NCBI GenBank assembly: GCA_027493955.1
Contig: JAOSJT010000001.1
Coordinates: 697,131 to 761,130 of the forward strand
DNA: 64,000 nt
Source: Bacteroidia bacterium
GTDB lineage: Bacteria > Bacteroidota > Ignavibacteria > SZUA-365
Direction of reading: 5' to 3'
The notes below the pieces were generated by a model, which saw only the letters and a list, made by a program, of their open reading frames with translations, searched no databases and was not told the origin of the DNA. This document shows, one piece after another, positions 28,090-37,433 of the stretch. Numbering within the stretch: the stretch's first letter is position 1; every line of letters begins with the position of its first letter. Both the position numbers and the translations under genes were made by a program.

Positions 28090-30782
28090 TGTCTGCAACC
28101 ATAGCGCATTGGTCCGATCTTGCCAGCATCGCGGAAAACGGCGGTACGATCATTACCGTGTCGGCCCGACTCGCACACGCGTTAAGCGAACAATACATCC
28201 GCTGGAAACAAGAGTGCGGCGCGAAGGCCTGGGAAACCCCGGACATCATCCCGCTCAATTCCTGGGTGCGTCGTGGAGCGCTCACCGCAGTGCCAGGCAC
28301 CGGCCCTGCGTCGCAGGAGACGATGCTCCCCCTGACGGAGGGTATCGAGACCGCCGTATGGGAGGAAGCTATCGGGGAAGTGACCCATGAAGACGCGCCC
28401 GTCCATGTGCCCGCGCTTGCGGCTATTCTGCGACATGCGTTTTCCGTCGAACAGCAATGGCAACTCACGCCATGGATACATGCGGACAGTACCGAGGATA
28501 CACGTCTCTATATCGCGGTCCGCGATGCGGTGGTGGCACGCTGCCGGGCCTTCGGCACCGCTCCTGCCTCCACGCAATGGAGGAGTATTCTGCATGTGCT
28601 GAAGGAAGGAGCGTTGGCGTTGCCGGCGAATGTGGTCTTTGCCGGATTCGAACGCACTCCGACGGCTGCCCTGCGACAGATCCAGGAACTGCTCGAAGCG
28701 CGAGGTACAGTTCTGTGGCGCTGGAATCCGCGGGGCACCGGCTCGTCGCCGCACTACATGCGCTATGCGACGGGTGAGGAAGAAATCCTCGCGGCGGCCT
28801 CGTGGGCGCGATCGCTGCTCGAACAGGGAGAAGAGGATATAGCTGTCGTATTTCCTCGACTGCAGGATGTGCGCGGCGTGGTGCAGCGTCTCTTTGCGGA
28901 AGTCCTCTCCTGCTCGGCCGGGAAGGAAGACGCTGAAGGAGCGCTGCCGTCGTTCGAGTTATCGTTGGGATCGACGCTGGCAGAGGAACCCCTCGTCCAT
29001 GCGGCGCTTCTGCTCATCGATGCTCTCACATCCACGGTGCGGGCAGAGGAAATGAGCCGCATCCTGCTGTCGCCGTTCGTAATGGGAGATGCGTCACAGC
29101 GGAACGCACGCGCGCTGCTGGACCGGGAACTTCGCCGTGCGCTCCTGTCCGAAGAAGAATGGTCGTCCTTCACGGAACGTCTAGGTCGGGCGTACCAGTC
29201 GGAGAGCGGCGATGCTCTTCTGGACGCGCTGCTCTCGCATGCAATCCCGAATGAGAAACGTCTTCCTTCCGCCTGGGCGGATTTCATGGCGGAGATGTTA
29301 CGGACCTTCGGCTGGCCGGGCGAGCGGTCACTCACAAGCAGAGAATATCAGGCACAACTCCGCTTCCACGAACAACTCGCTTCTCTCGCGGGCTTCGACG
29401 CGCTGTATGGACCGGTGTCCGTGCAGGCCGCGGCCGCACAGCTCCGCAGATTGATTCACTCTATGATCTTCCAACCGCAGTCACACCGGGCGCCGGTGCA
29501 AATCATGGGTGTGTTCGAAGCACTGGGGCAGCGATTCCGGCATTTGCGTATCTGCGATATGACAGAGGAATCCTGGCCGCCGGCCGCGAGACCCGCTGCC
29601 TGTATTCCACTATCCGTACAGAAACGGGCGGGAGTCGCCGATGCTTCCGTCGATATCCACGCCCGTGATATGGAAGCAGTGACGCGTGCCCTGTTCCATG
29701 CCTCGGAGAACGTGATTGTGACGCATGCCATGGCAGCGGATGATCGCGAGTTGCTTCCCTCTCCCTTGCTTGGCGCGGTGGAGGACTGTGACGCGGATGT
29801 TCCGGAGCTGCGGCTCGCCAGACGCGTACACCGGTTGTCTGACAGGAATACCGAGCATGTCACGGATGAACAAGCGCCGCCGCTGTCTGTACCGGCTGCG
29901 ATTGCCGGGGGCTCCCGCGTGTTCACCGATCAGGCGCGCTGTCCGTTCAGAGCTTTTGCCGCGCATCGGCTCGGGATTCGCACCCTTGAAATCCCTGAGC
30001 ATGGCGTGCGGGCCCTGGATCGCGGGATCCTCATTCATGACGTGCTCGGCGCCATCTGGAAATCTCTCGGTGATCAGCGCGCGCTGCTTTCTGCCGATCT
30101 CCCGTCGGTAATCCGCGACGCCGTGGCGTCGGTGTTCCGTCGCACCGGCATCGTGAAGCATGGACGGCTAGCGGACGCTATGGTTCATGCGGAGATGGAA
30201 TGTGTGACGCGGCTCGCCGAGGAAATGCTGCGCGTGGATGCCGCGCGCGAGCTGTTCACCGACGTCGGTGTCGAGCAACCCTGTGAAGCGGACATCGCGG
30301 GATTGAGGATCTCGCTGCGGACGGACCGCGTCGATCGTCTGGAGGACGGCACGTATGCGATCATTGATTACAAGACTTCAAAGAAATCCCATGCCGAATG
30401 GCTGAGCCGGCGTCCCCTCGAACCGCAACTTCCCCTGTATGCGATCACCCTCGGGGAAAAGGTATCCGCCTTGGCATTCGGCACGGTACGACGGTCGGAA
30501 TGTGGCTACACGGGCATCGCGGCGGATCCATCCCGCTTTTCGTCTCTGAAAACACCGGAATCACTTGCCGAAAAGGAAGAGATCCCGACGGAATGGTCCA
30601 CGTTGCTGGCATCGTGGGGTGAGATTCTCGAGTCCTTGGCGCGAGCCTTTCGTGACGGAGATGCGCGTGTTGATCCGCGTGATGGATCGGATACCTGCGC
30701 ACAATGCGATTTTCACGCGTTATGCAGGGTAGACGAGTTCTCCCGTCAGAATCCCATCCAGGAGGGTACGGTTGATGAGTGA
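28086..30782 (+). CDS. AddB/RecB-like PD-(D/E)XK nuclease subunit
   Basis: 898 residues from the ATG at 28086, which overlaps the phosphatase stop. The N-terminal two thirds look like the inactivated helicase fold of AddB-type proteins, for example 'VVFAGFERTPTAALRQIQELL' and 'IMGVFEALGQRFRHLRICDMTEESWP'. The C-terminal ~280 residues are a RecB-family nuclease: 'LRTDRVDRLEDG' then 'AIIDYKTSKKS' (catalytic D and K). Four cysteines, one in 'QARCPFRAF' and three in 'DTCAQCDFHALCR', match the iron-sulfur staple of AddB/Cas4 nucleases. With the next gene it probably processes double-strand ends for recombination. It also resembles the 'probable DNA repair protein' family of TIGR03623 type. Confidence 0.85.
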   Translation: MMSATIAHWSDLASIAENGGTIITVSARLAHALSEQYIRWKQECGAKAWETPDIIPLNSWVRRGALTAVPGTGPASQETMLPLTEGIETAVWEEAIGEVTHEDAPVHVPALAAILRHAFSVEQQWQLTPWIHADSTEDTRLYIAVRDAVVARCRAFGTAPASTQWRSILHVLKEGALALPANVVFAGFERTPTAALRQIQELLEARGTVLWRWNPRGTGSSPHYMRYATGEEEILAAASWARSLLEQGEEDIAVVFPRLQDVRGVVQRLFAEVLSCSAGKEDAEGALPSFELSLGSTLAEEPLVHAALLLIDALTSTVRAEEMSRILLSPFVMGDASQRNARALLDRELRRALLSEEEWSSFTERLGRAYQSESGDALLDALLSHAIPNEKRLPSAWADFMAEMLRTFGWPGERSLTSREYQAQLRFHEQLASLAGFDALYGPVSVQAAAAQLRRLIHSMIFQPQSHRAPVQIMGVFEALGQRFRHLRICDMTEESWPPAARPAACIPLSVQKRAGVADASVDIHARDMEAVTRALFHASENVIVTHAMAADDRELLPSPLLGAVEDCDADVPELRLARRVHRLSDRNTEHVTDEQAPPLSVPAAIAGGSRVFTDQARCPFRAFAAHRLGIRTLEIPEHGVRALDRGILIHDVLGAIWKSLGDQRALLSADLPSVIRDAVASVFRRTGIVKHGRLADAMVHAEMECVTRLAEEMLRVDAARELFTDVGVEQPCEADIAGLRISLRTDRVDRLEDGTYAIIDYKTSKKSHAEWLSRRPLEPQLPLYAITLGEKVSALAFGTVRRSECGYTGIAADPSRFSSLKTPESLAEKEEIPTEWSTLLASWGEILESLARAFRDGDARVDPRDGSDTCAQCDFHALCRVDEFSRQNPIQEGTVDE

Positions 30783-33700
30783 AACCGAACTTCTCAATCT
30801 CGATACGGAAGCGCGACGTGCGGTGCTGGATGTGGCTCGTTCCTTCATCGTACAGGCTCCGGCCGGCGCCGGGAAAACAGAACTGCTCGTGCAACGCTAC
30901 CTGGCCCTGCTTGCGGCCGTGGACGCCCCGGAAGAAATCGTGGCCATCACGTTTACGCGCAAAGCCGCCGCCGAAATGCGCGTTCGCGTTCTGGGCGCAC
31001 TCGCTTCCGTCCATCACGATCCGGAGTCTGTCCCACCGCATCGCCGCGTCACACGAACATTGGCAGACGCCGCTCTGAAAAGGGATGCCGTATTCGGCTG
31101 GAATCTCGAACGACACCCGGCCCGCATGCGCATCATGACCATTGACGCGCTCAATGGGTGGCTGGCGCGTCAGTTGCCCTGGCGATCCGGATTGGGCGGT
31201 CAGATGTCCGTCGGTGATCATCCGGAGGATCTGCATCTCGAGGCGGCGCGACGGGTACTCAACGAGGAGCATCGCGACCCGCGCTTCCGCGAACAGCTCG
31301 AGCGTCTGCTGGTGCACCTTGACAACCGCTACTCCGATATCGAGACCCGGATCGCGTCGCTGCTCGGAGTGCGGGAGCAGTGGCGTAAAGTTCTGGGCGA
31401 CGGCGGCGCGGTTGCGCGTGAAACCCTGGAGGCGGGCTTGCGGCGCATCGTGGAAGAACACCTCGCCGCCCTCGTCTCCGTTATGCCGGCGCAGTGCCAA
31501 CAGCTTCCGCGCTTTGCCGCGCACGCTGCGTCCACACTTGCGGGAGCCGGCGGCATCGCCGATACACATCCCGTTCTGGCTCTGAAGGACATGCAGCTGT
31601 TACCGGATGCGGATATCCGGAACCTTGAGCGGTGGCAGGCGCTGGCCTGGCTCCTGCTTACGGATGCGAATACACTCCGGAGTCCGAAAGGAATTACGAA
31701 GAATCACGGCTTCCTCCCGGGTGAGCCCGTGAAGAAGGAGTTTCAGGACTTTCTTGAAGTGCTCGGAGGCGAAGATGCCTTCTTGCGACTTCTCGCCGCG
31801 ACGCGCACATTGCCGGACGTGTGCTACAGCGATGCGCAATGGGGCATGCTGGAAACCATCATAGGCATTCTGCTGCACGCGGACGATTCACTGCATCGTC
31901 TCTTTGCCGCCCGGGGAACCGTGGATCACACCGAGGTGGCCGCAGCGGCTCTGAACGCTCTGGGTGATGACCTGCATCCTTCCGACCTGGCCATGATGTT
32001 GGAATACCGCATCGGCCATATTCTCATTGACGAATTCCAGGATACCTCGGCGGGACAGTTTGCGCTCCTGGAGCGTCTGACGGAAGCATGGACGCCCGAC
32101 GATGGGCATTCGCTTTTCCTTGTCGGTGATCCCATGCAATCCATCTACCGTTTCCGTGAAGCGGAAGTCGGTCTTTTCCTCCGTACCTGGAAAGAGGGAC
32201 GCATCGGCAGTGTCCCGTTGCAGCGATCGCGTCTTACAAAAAATTTCCGCTCCGCGCCCGGTATCGTGCACTGGGTCAACGAGGTGTTCTCCCGCCTCCT
32301 CCCGCCCGAAGACGACGCGGAGAACGGCGCGGTGTCCTACGCATCGTCCATTCCAGGAGGGATGTCCGATCCGGAAGGACCGCAGCCGGGCGAGGTCGTC
32401 AGCTTTTTTCCATTTTATGATGACGACAGACGCGAGGAAGCGGCCTTCATTGCACGGACTGCTATCGAATACCGGAAGCGCTCTACTGCCGCACCGGGTG
32501 GCGATCCGGCTGTGGCCATACTCGTCCGTGCACGCGCGCATCTCGCACCCATCGCGGCCGCTTTGCGCGAAGCGGGACAGCGTTTCCGAGCCGTCGAAAT
32601 AGAGGCGCTCGCACAAACGCCCATGGTGCGCGATCTTCAGGCGCTGACCTTCGCACTTCTGCATCCCGCCGATGATCTCTCCGCGTATGCCGTACTTCGC
32701 GCTCCCTGGTGCGGGGCCTCGCTCACCGCGCTCACCCGCATTGCGAACGCCCGGGTGAGTACGACCGTATTCGATGCGGTCCACTCCTGCCTTGCGCAAG
32801 GGGAATTCGACGGGACGGATGCGATCGCGCTTACCCGTTGTATGGACGTAGTGCAGAAAGCGACGCAGCGTGTCGGACGCCTTCCTCTGCGCAGTCTGGT
32901 GGAATCGTGCTGGATGGAACTGGGTGGGCCCGCCTGCGCGGACGAGGAAGCGATCGAGACAGCGGAGGCCTTTTTTTCAATACTTGAAAGTTGCGACGAA
33001 GGTGGCGGACTCACGGATTATCGGGAAATGCACAAGCGCCTCGATCAGCTCTACGCGCCGCCCGATCCGTTGGCCGACGCCGATCTGCAGTTGATGACGC
33101 TGCACAAGGCCAAAGGCCTGCAATTCGATACGGTACTGATGCCCCGACTGGATGCGACGTCCCGACCGGCGCAAAACGAACTCATCCTCTGGCAGCATGG
33201 CACGCGCGCGGGTGCGGCGGATTTCCTCCTCGCGCCCGTCGCGGAGCGGGGCGAAGGGCAGGACCCGACTTATACCTGGATCAGGAATTCGAACAAACAG
33301 CGGGACGAGCACGAAAGGCTGCGCCTGCTGTACGTTGGCACGACACGGGCGAAGCAGCGGCTCGTACTGACCGCGAATCTCAAGTCCAAAGAAAAGAATG
33401 GAGAAAGGGTACTCTCCGCGCCCAGAGCAGGCTCATTTCTTTCTGACCTCTGGCCCGTGCTCGAAAGACAATGCCGCGAGGGTTTCGACGTGGCGCTGGC
33501 CTCGCGGCGCAACACTACGGCGTTGAGCACGGGAACGCAACCGCGTACACCGCAGTTGCTCATGCGCTTCGCCGCCACGTGGACTCCGCCGCCATGGCCT
33601 CCCGCCGTACAGCTTCCGCGTCAGGAACGGGCGGCGGCAGTCGCGGAGGAATTACGCTCCTCGCCATTCCGCGCAGGCGAGCAGGCACGTGCTGCCGGCA

Positions 33701-34194
33701 TCATCGTCCACGGGTTGCTCGCTCTGCTGGCTGAGCATGGGACGGCATTCTGGAACGAATCCGGCACAGACCAGCGGCACCGCATCATCACCCGTCAGTT
33801 GGGTGATGTACAGCTTCCCGGCGGAACGCAGGAGAGCATCGCCACGGCCGAGCTGGCGATACACAACACCCTTGCGGATGAACGCGGACAGTGGATACTG
33901 CGGCGATGGCCGGGAGGGAAGCAGGAATGGCGATTGAGCGCGGTCCTCGACGGGATTGTGCGCAATGTGATTATCGACAGAAGCTTTGTGGACGATGACG
34001 GAACGCGCTGGATTATCGACTATAAAACTGCTCTGCACGAAGGTGCCGGGCGCGATGAATTTTTGCATCGGCAAGTCGAAGCGTACACACCACAACTTCG
34101 CCGTTATGCCGAGATTGTCTCCGCGCTGGAGCATCGGCCACAGCGCCTCGGTCTGTACTTTCCTCTGATGTCGGAATGGCGGGAAATTGTGTAA
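30775..34194 (+). CDS. AddA/UvrD-like helicase-nuclease
   Basis: 1139 residues from the ATG at 30775, with AGGAGGG ~10 bases upstream and an 8-bp overlap with the previous gene. It is a superfamily 1A helicase: Walker A 'APAGAGKTELL' (Lys34), motif Ia 'ITFTRKAAAEMRVRV', motif II 'ILIDEFQDTS', motif III 'LVGDPMQSIYRFREAE', motif IV 'LTKNFRS', motif V 'LMTLHKAKGLQFDTV', motif VI 'RLLYVGTTRAKQRL'. The C-terminus has a RecB-type nuclease with 'LDGIVRN' and 'WIIDYKTALHEG'. Together with its partner this has two nuclease domains, as in AddAB. A role in end resection and recombination is inferred; a defence role cannot be excluded. Confidence 0.9.
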   Translation: MSETELLNLDTEARRAVLDVARSFIVQAPAGAGKTELLVQRYLALLAAVDAPEEIVAITFTRKAAAEMRVRVLGALASVHHDPESVPPHRRVTRTLADAALKRDAVFGWNLERHPARMRIMTIDALNGWLARQLPWRSGLGGQMSVGDHPEDLHLEAARRVLNEEHRDPRFREQLERLLVHLDNRYSDIETRIASLLGVREQWRKVLGDGGAVARETLEAGLRRIVEEHLAALVSVMPAQCQQLPRFAAHAASTLAGAGGIADTHPVLALKDMQLLPDADIRNLERWQALAWLLLTDANTLRSPKGITKNHGFLPGEPVKKEFQDFLEVLGGEDAFLRLLAATRTLPDVCYSDAQWGMLETIIGILLHADDSLHRLFAARGTVDHTEVAAAALNALGDDLHPSDLAMMLEYRIGHILIDEFQDTSAGQFALLERLTEAWTPDDGHSLFLVGDPMQSIYRFREAEVGLFLRTWKEGRIGSVPLQRSRLTKNFRSAPGIVHWVNEVFSRLLPPEDDAENGAVSYASSIPGGMSDPEGPQPGEVVSFFPFYDDDRREEAAFIARTAIEYRKRSTAAPGGDPAVAILVRARAHLAPIAAALREAGQRFRAVEIEALAQTPMVRDLQALTFALLHPADDLSAYAVLRAPWCGASLTALTRIANARVSTTVFDAVHSCLAQGEFDGTDAIALTRCMDVVQKATQRVGRLPLRSLVESCWMELGGPACADEEAIETAEAFFSILESCDEGGGLTDYREMHKRLDQLYAPPDPLADADLQLMTLHKAKGLQFDTVLMPRLDATSRPAQNELILWQHGTRAGAADFLLAPVAERGEGQDPTYTWIRNSNKQRDEHERLRLLYVGTTRAKQRLVLTANLKSKEKNGERVLSAPRAGSFLSDLWPVLERQCREGFDVALASRRNTTALSTGTQPRTPQLLMRFAATWTPPPWPPAVQLPRQERAAAVAEELRSSPFRAGEQARAAGIIVHGLLALLAEHGTAFWNESGTDQRHRIITRQLGDVQLPGGTQESIATAELAIHNTLADERGQWILRRWPGGKQEWRLSAVLDGIVRNVIIDRSFVDDDGTRWIIDYKTALHEGAGRDEFLHRQVEAYTPQLRRYAEIVSALEHRPQRLGLYFPLMSEWREIV

Positions 34195-34289
34195 CGGTGC
34201 GGGCAGGGTAGCATTGTCCACGCTGGGCATTCGCCGCGGCGAGGGTCTCTGGTCAACGGAAGAGTGATCGCTGTACCGGCGGAGCGATG

Positions 34290-35284
34290 CTAGCGCGCAA
34301 GCTGCGCCACCTGCACATCGCTGAGATCACGAAATGTGAGGAGGAAGAAGTACGTACCCGGCGCAAGCTTTTCGGCGCTGAAGGTCGTGGTGTGTTTTCC
34401 GGACGGCAAATCCTGATTGACGAGCGTTGTCACCGGTCGTCCATTGGAGTCGAAAACCTGTATTCTGGTCCTGCCTGCGTCCGGAAGAGTGAAACGCAGC
34501 GTCGTGCTCGTAGAGAAGGTTGAAGGGGAGCAGGTGTCGAACAGAATCGTACGCTCGCGCGACGGACCAGTCCTGCTCAACGGTGTTTCCGGCAAAGCGC
34601 CCGCCAAAATCTCCGGTACAAAGTCGGATCCGTCCCACAGGAGAAAATACTGAATGGCATTCTCGGCCATCTCCTCGAGACGCAGATCCTTCGCCGCAGA
34701 CATGAAATCCACCACGGCCCGATCACTGTCGTCGGTCATGATGGGACGAATCACCGCCTGATTCCTGGCAAACCAGTCAATGAAAATCCGTACGGCGCCC
34801 GCTTGCCAAATCTCTATCGCGGAATCCAGCCTCGACTGCAGCAGCGGCAGGCAGGGCCGGAGCGACTGCCTATGCGTTGTGCTTCTCCGAGAAGTCGCTT
34901 GCGCGTCTCGAAATTACCCTCGAGTCGAGACCGAAAATCCAGTGCGCGCTTGAAATCCTTTCCACGACGGGCTTTGGAAAATTCCTGTTCATGGGTCACG
35001 ATGCGATCGAGTAAAACGTGGGATTGTTTCCGCAGGTTCTCGAGCCTCGCGAGATCGACGGATTTCAGTGATGCATCGAACTGCTGCTTGAACGAGGTCA
35101 GCGCCGGCAGAACACTGCGCGAGAGGTAGGTCGCTACATCTTTGCGCAAACTCTGCATCACCTCGTCTGTCCTCTGGGGTCGGCTCCCGTTCTGGGCAAG
35201 AAGGGGAATGCCAAACTCTGCCAGGAAGAGGAGAAAAACGACGGTCAGACTGTAGGAGCTGTGATAGCGGGTACGGGCGTTCAT
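34290..35284 (-). pseudogene. Exported protein with T9SS-like C-terminus, split by an apparent frameshift
   Basis: The 5' part (about 35284 to 34860) encodes a signal peptide ('SLTVVFLLFLAEFGIPLLAQ') and helical sequence ending 'FETRKRLLGEAQRIGSR', then hits a stop at 34814. In another frame, sensible helical sequence starts in the same place ('SRLDSAIEIWQAGAVRIFID') and continues to 34290, ending in a T9SS-type sorting domain ('STTLRFTLPDAGRTRIQVFD', 'LAPGTYFFLLTF'). The switch lies near 34850-34900. One gene broken by an indel, or a sequencing error, explains both halves. It lies downstream of the TonB gene on the same strand. The start is uncertain (35284 or 35311); neither has a good ribosome site. 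Confidence 0.6.
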
Positions 35285-35372
35285 TATTCGTTCGGTGATG
35301 ACCTTAATCACAACAATCTACAGCGAAACGGAAGCATGGAACAAGGCGAATCCGCGTCCCCAGATCCGCAGG

Positions 35373-35420
35373 GTATTGATGAACGTCCTGATGAAGGTAT
35401 TGATGAAGGTGAACTTCATC
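35373..35420. repeat. Three 12-bp direct repeats with a terminal hairpin
   Basis: Units GTATTGATGAAC, GTCCTGATGAAG and GTATTGATGAAG stand in tandem at 35373-35408. The last merges into a perfect 7-bp hairpin GATGAAG / CTTCATC (35402-35420, 5-nt loop). They lie in the gap between the TonB gene and the frameshifted gene. Confidence 0.8.
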
Positions 35421-35457
35421 GCTCGGGATGCACACGTCCCGCGCTCTGCGCCCCCAC

Positions 35458-36309
35458 TCAGCGCAGTTTGAACGTAAACGTCGCCGTGCCCACCTGATCC
35501 GCCTGCTGCGCGGAGGAGGGGAGGACGTTGAATTTCCATGTGCGCATGGCGTCCAGAGCGGCGCGCTCGTACGCCGCCTCGCCTTTCTGTATAACGGTCA
35601 TGCCGTACATAGTGCCGTCGGGACGCACGCGGAAGCGCACGGATACGGTGGCGTCGCGCGTCGAGCCCGGCGGGAAGGCCGGCAAAATACCCGCGATGCG
35701 ATTGCGTGACAGGCCGCCATCCCACTGAATGTTGGCGCTGGAGCGTGGCGTGGCGCTGAGTGTACCGGGATCGGCAGTGATGGAGCGCTCGGTGCCGCTG
35801 CCGGCTCCGGTGACGTTGTCAGAGCTCTGCGATGAAGTGGAAAGTCCCTGCTCACGGGATTCGCGCCGCGTGACATCTCCGGTCACATTCCCGCTCGAAC
35901 GTTCCTGTTTGCCGCCTCCGAAATCAGAGAATTCTACAGGATTCGCACCACCGCGGAGATCGCGCGGCGGAACGGTGGTGGACGGCGCGCTGCGGTCGGC
36001 ACCGGCTTCGCGGGCGACGGTCTGCCGCGACGGCGCCTGACGCGCCGCCGGTTGCGCGACGCTTGATGTCTGTGAACGGCGGGGCGTGGAACTGACCGCG
36101 GTCTGCTGGCGGGGCTGCACGCGCGCTACAGACTCGAACTCGCGCGTGACAGCAGCTGCCGGCTCCGGCTCGACAAGGGTGATTTCCAGTGTCAGCGGCA
36201 GTTTGCGTATGTCGGTAAACACTGCCCAGAAAATCATGATCAACAGCAGTATCGCGTGCAGACCAATGGAAATACCCCAGCTTTTCGCATCAACGCTGTT
36301 CACCGTCAT
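35458..36309 (-). CDS. TonB-family energy-transducing protein
   Basis: 283 residues from the ATG at 36309 (AGGACGG upstream), overlapping exbD by 20 bp. Order: N-terminal cytoplasmic tail, one membrane helix ('GISIGLHAILLLIMIFWAVF'), a ~150-residue periplasmic linker rich in Gln, Ser, Arg and Pro, and a C-terminal TonB domain with 'ATVSVRFRVRPDGTMYGMTV' and 'YERAALDAMRTWKFNVLP'. By family it carries force from ExbB/ExbD to outer-membrane proteins. The barrel encoded at 38633-40351 in the same operon is a natural partner. Confidence 0.9.
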   Translation of the reverse strand: MTVNSVDAKSWGISIGLHAILLLIMIFWAVFTDIRKLPLTLEITLVEPEPAAAVTREFESVARVQPRQQTAVSSTPRRSQTSSVAQPAARQAPSRQTVAREAGADRSAPSTTVPPRDLRGGANPVEFSDFGGGKQERSSGNVTGDVTRRESREQGLSTSSQSSDNVTGAGSGTERSITADPGTLSATPRSSANIQWDGGLSRNRIAGILPAFPPGSTRDATVSVRFRVRPDGTMYGMTVIQKGEAAYERAALDAMRTWKFNVLPSSAQQADQVGTATFTFKLR

Positions 36310-36718
36310 TGCCGTCCTGTAGTTTGGTGGAGACAAAGAATCTCGTCGCTCCGGCTCCCTTGGCCTCGTCCATGACAAAGACCGCCCGCTCGAGGGGAAC
36401 ATCGCGGTCGCTGGACAACACGATCACCTGCTGCTCGGGATCGGTAATGGCGGCACGAAGGGCTTCGCTGAAAGCATCACGCGCTACTTCCTCGTTGTTC
36501 AGAAACATGCGACCGTCATTGAGCAAGGTCACGACTACTTGCTGCTGTTCCGAAGCCGTGGTGTTGCGCGCCTGCGGCAGCGTCACCTTGATTCCTTCGG
36601 TGATGATGAACGAGGAGGTCAGGAGAAAAAAGATCAGCAGAAGCAGCACGATGTCGGTCAGCGAGGAGTAGCTGAACACCGACAAGGGCTTATTCGCGGT
36701 GGACAGTTCGATCTTCAT
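36290..36718 (-). CDS. ExbD/TolR-family transport protein
   Basis: 142 residues: short cytoplasmic start, one membrane helix ('LTDIVLLLLIFFLLTSSFI') with the essential Asp in 'SSLTDIVLLLLIFFLLT', and a periplasmic domain with 'VVVTLLNDGRMFLNNEEV' and 'VIVLSSDRDVPLERAVFVMD'. It works with ExbB in proton-driven energizing of TonB or TolA. It overlaps the ExbB gene by 4 bp and the TonB gene by 20 bp. Confidence 0.92.
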   Translation of the reverse strand: MKIELSTANKPLSVFSYSSLTDIVLLLLIFFLLTSSFIITEGIKVTLPQARNTTASEQQQVVVTLLNDGRMFLNNEEVARDAFSEALRAAITDPEQQVIVLSSDRDVPLERAVFVMDEAKGAGATRFFVSTKLQDGNDGEQR

Positions 36719-37398
36719 CGCGCCTGCCCCTGTGTCTGTGCCTCACGCGCCATCTGCGCACGCTTGGCTGCGATCTGCGCCTTGCGTTGCTCCCCCTGCG
36801 CAATGTCAAGGAAATCATTGCAGCTGTTTTCCGTCTCGAACACGAAACGGGTGACGCGGTTCAAAAGATAATTGTACATGAAATACGCCGGAATACCGAT
36901 GATCAATCCGAACGCGGTTGTCAGCAGCGCTTCCCAGATTCCCGAAGCGAGTATCTGCGGATTGACAACGCCTTCGTTGACTTCGATCACACGAAAAGCC
37001 GAAATCATGCCCGTCACTGTTCCAAGAAACCCCAGCAAAGGAGCGATACCCGCGATGGAAGCGAGTAAACCCAATCCACGTTCGAGTTTGTACACCTCCA
37101 TGCGCGCTGCGCTCTCCACCGCATCCTTGACATCCTGATGCGATCCCTTCATTTTCAGAAGGCCGGCCCGCAAAATCATGGACAGCGGCGTGCTGGCCTG
37201 CGAGCATAAGGAAAGCGCGGCGGAGACATCGCCTTTACTCAGAACGGAGCGGATCTGGAGAATGAACTTGCCGCCATCGCCCTTCACCTTGGACAGGGTG
37301 ATGAGCTTCTGCACGATCAGATACGTTGCAATGAGTGAGGCGGCAAGAATGAACCACATGATGATTCCGCCTTTGAGGAAAAGATCGAACACTGTCAT
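36715..37398 (-). CDS. ExbB/MotA/TolQ-family proton channel protein
   Basis: 227 residues from the ATG at 37398, preferred over the one at 37410 because GGAG lies ~8 bases before it. Three membrane helices: 'GGIIMWFILAASLIATYLIV', 'LLASIAGIAPLLGFLGTVTGMISAF' and 'ALLTTAFGLIIGIPAYFMYNYL', with the family's GLLGTVTGM-like and TTAxGL signatures. The C-terminal tail is long and basic/Gln-rich. It forms the pentameric channel around ExbD. The gene is between the HU-domain gene (35 bp upstream) and exbD. Confidence 0.92.
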   Translation of the reverse strand: MTVFDLFLKGGIIMWFILAASLIATYLIVQKLITLSKVKGDGGKFILQIRSVLSKGDVSAALSLCSQASTPLSMILRAGLLKMKGSHQDVKDAVESAARMEVYKLERGLGLLASIAGIAPLLGFLGTVTGMISAFRVIEVNEGVVNPQILASGIWEALLTTAFGLIIGIPAYFMYNYLLNRVTRFVFETENSCNDFLDIAQGEQRKAQIAAKRAQMAREAQTQGQAR

Positions 37399-37433
37399 CG
37401 GAGTCTCCATTGGTGAGGGATTTCTTCAATTTA

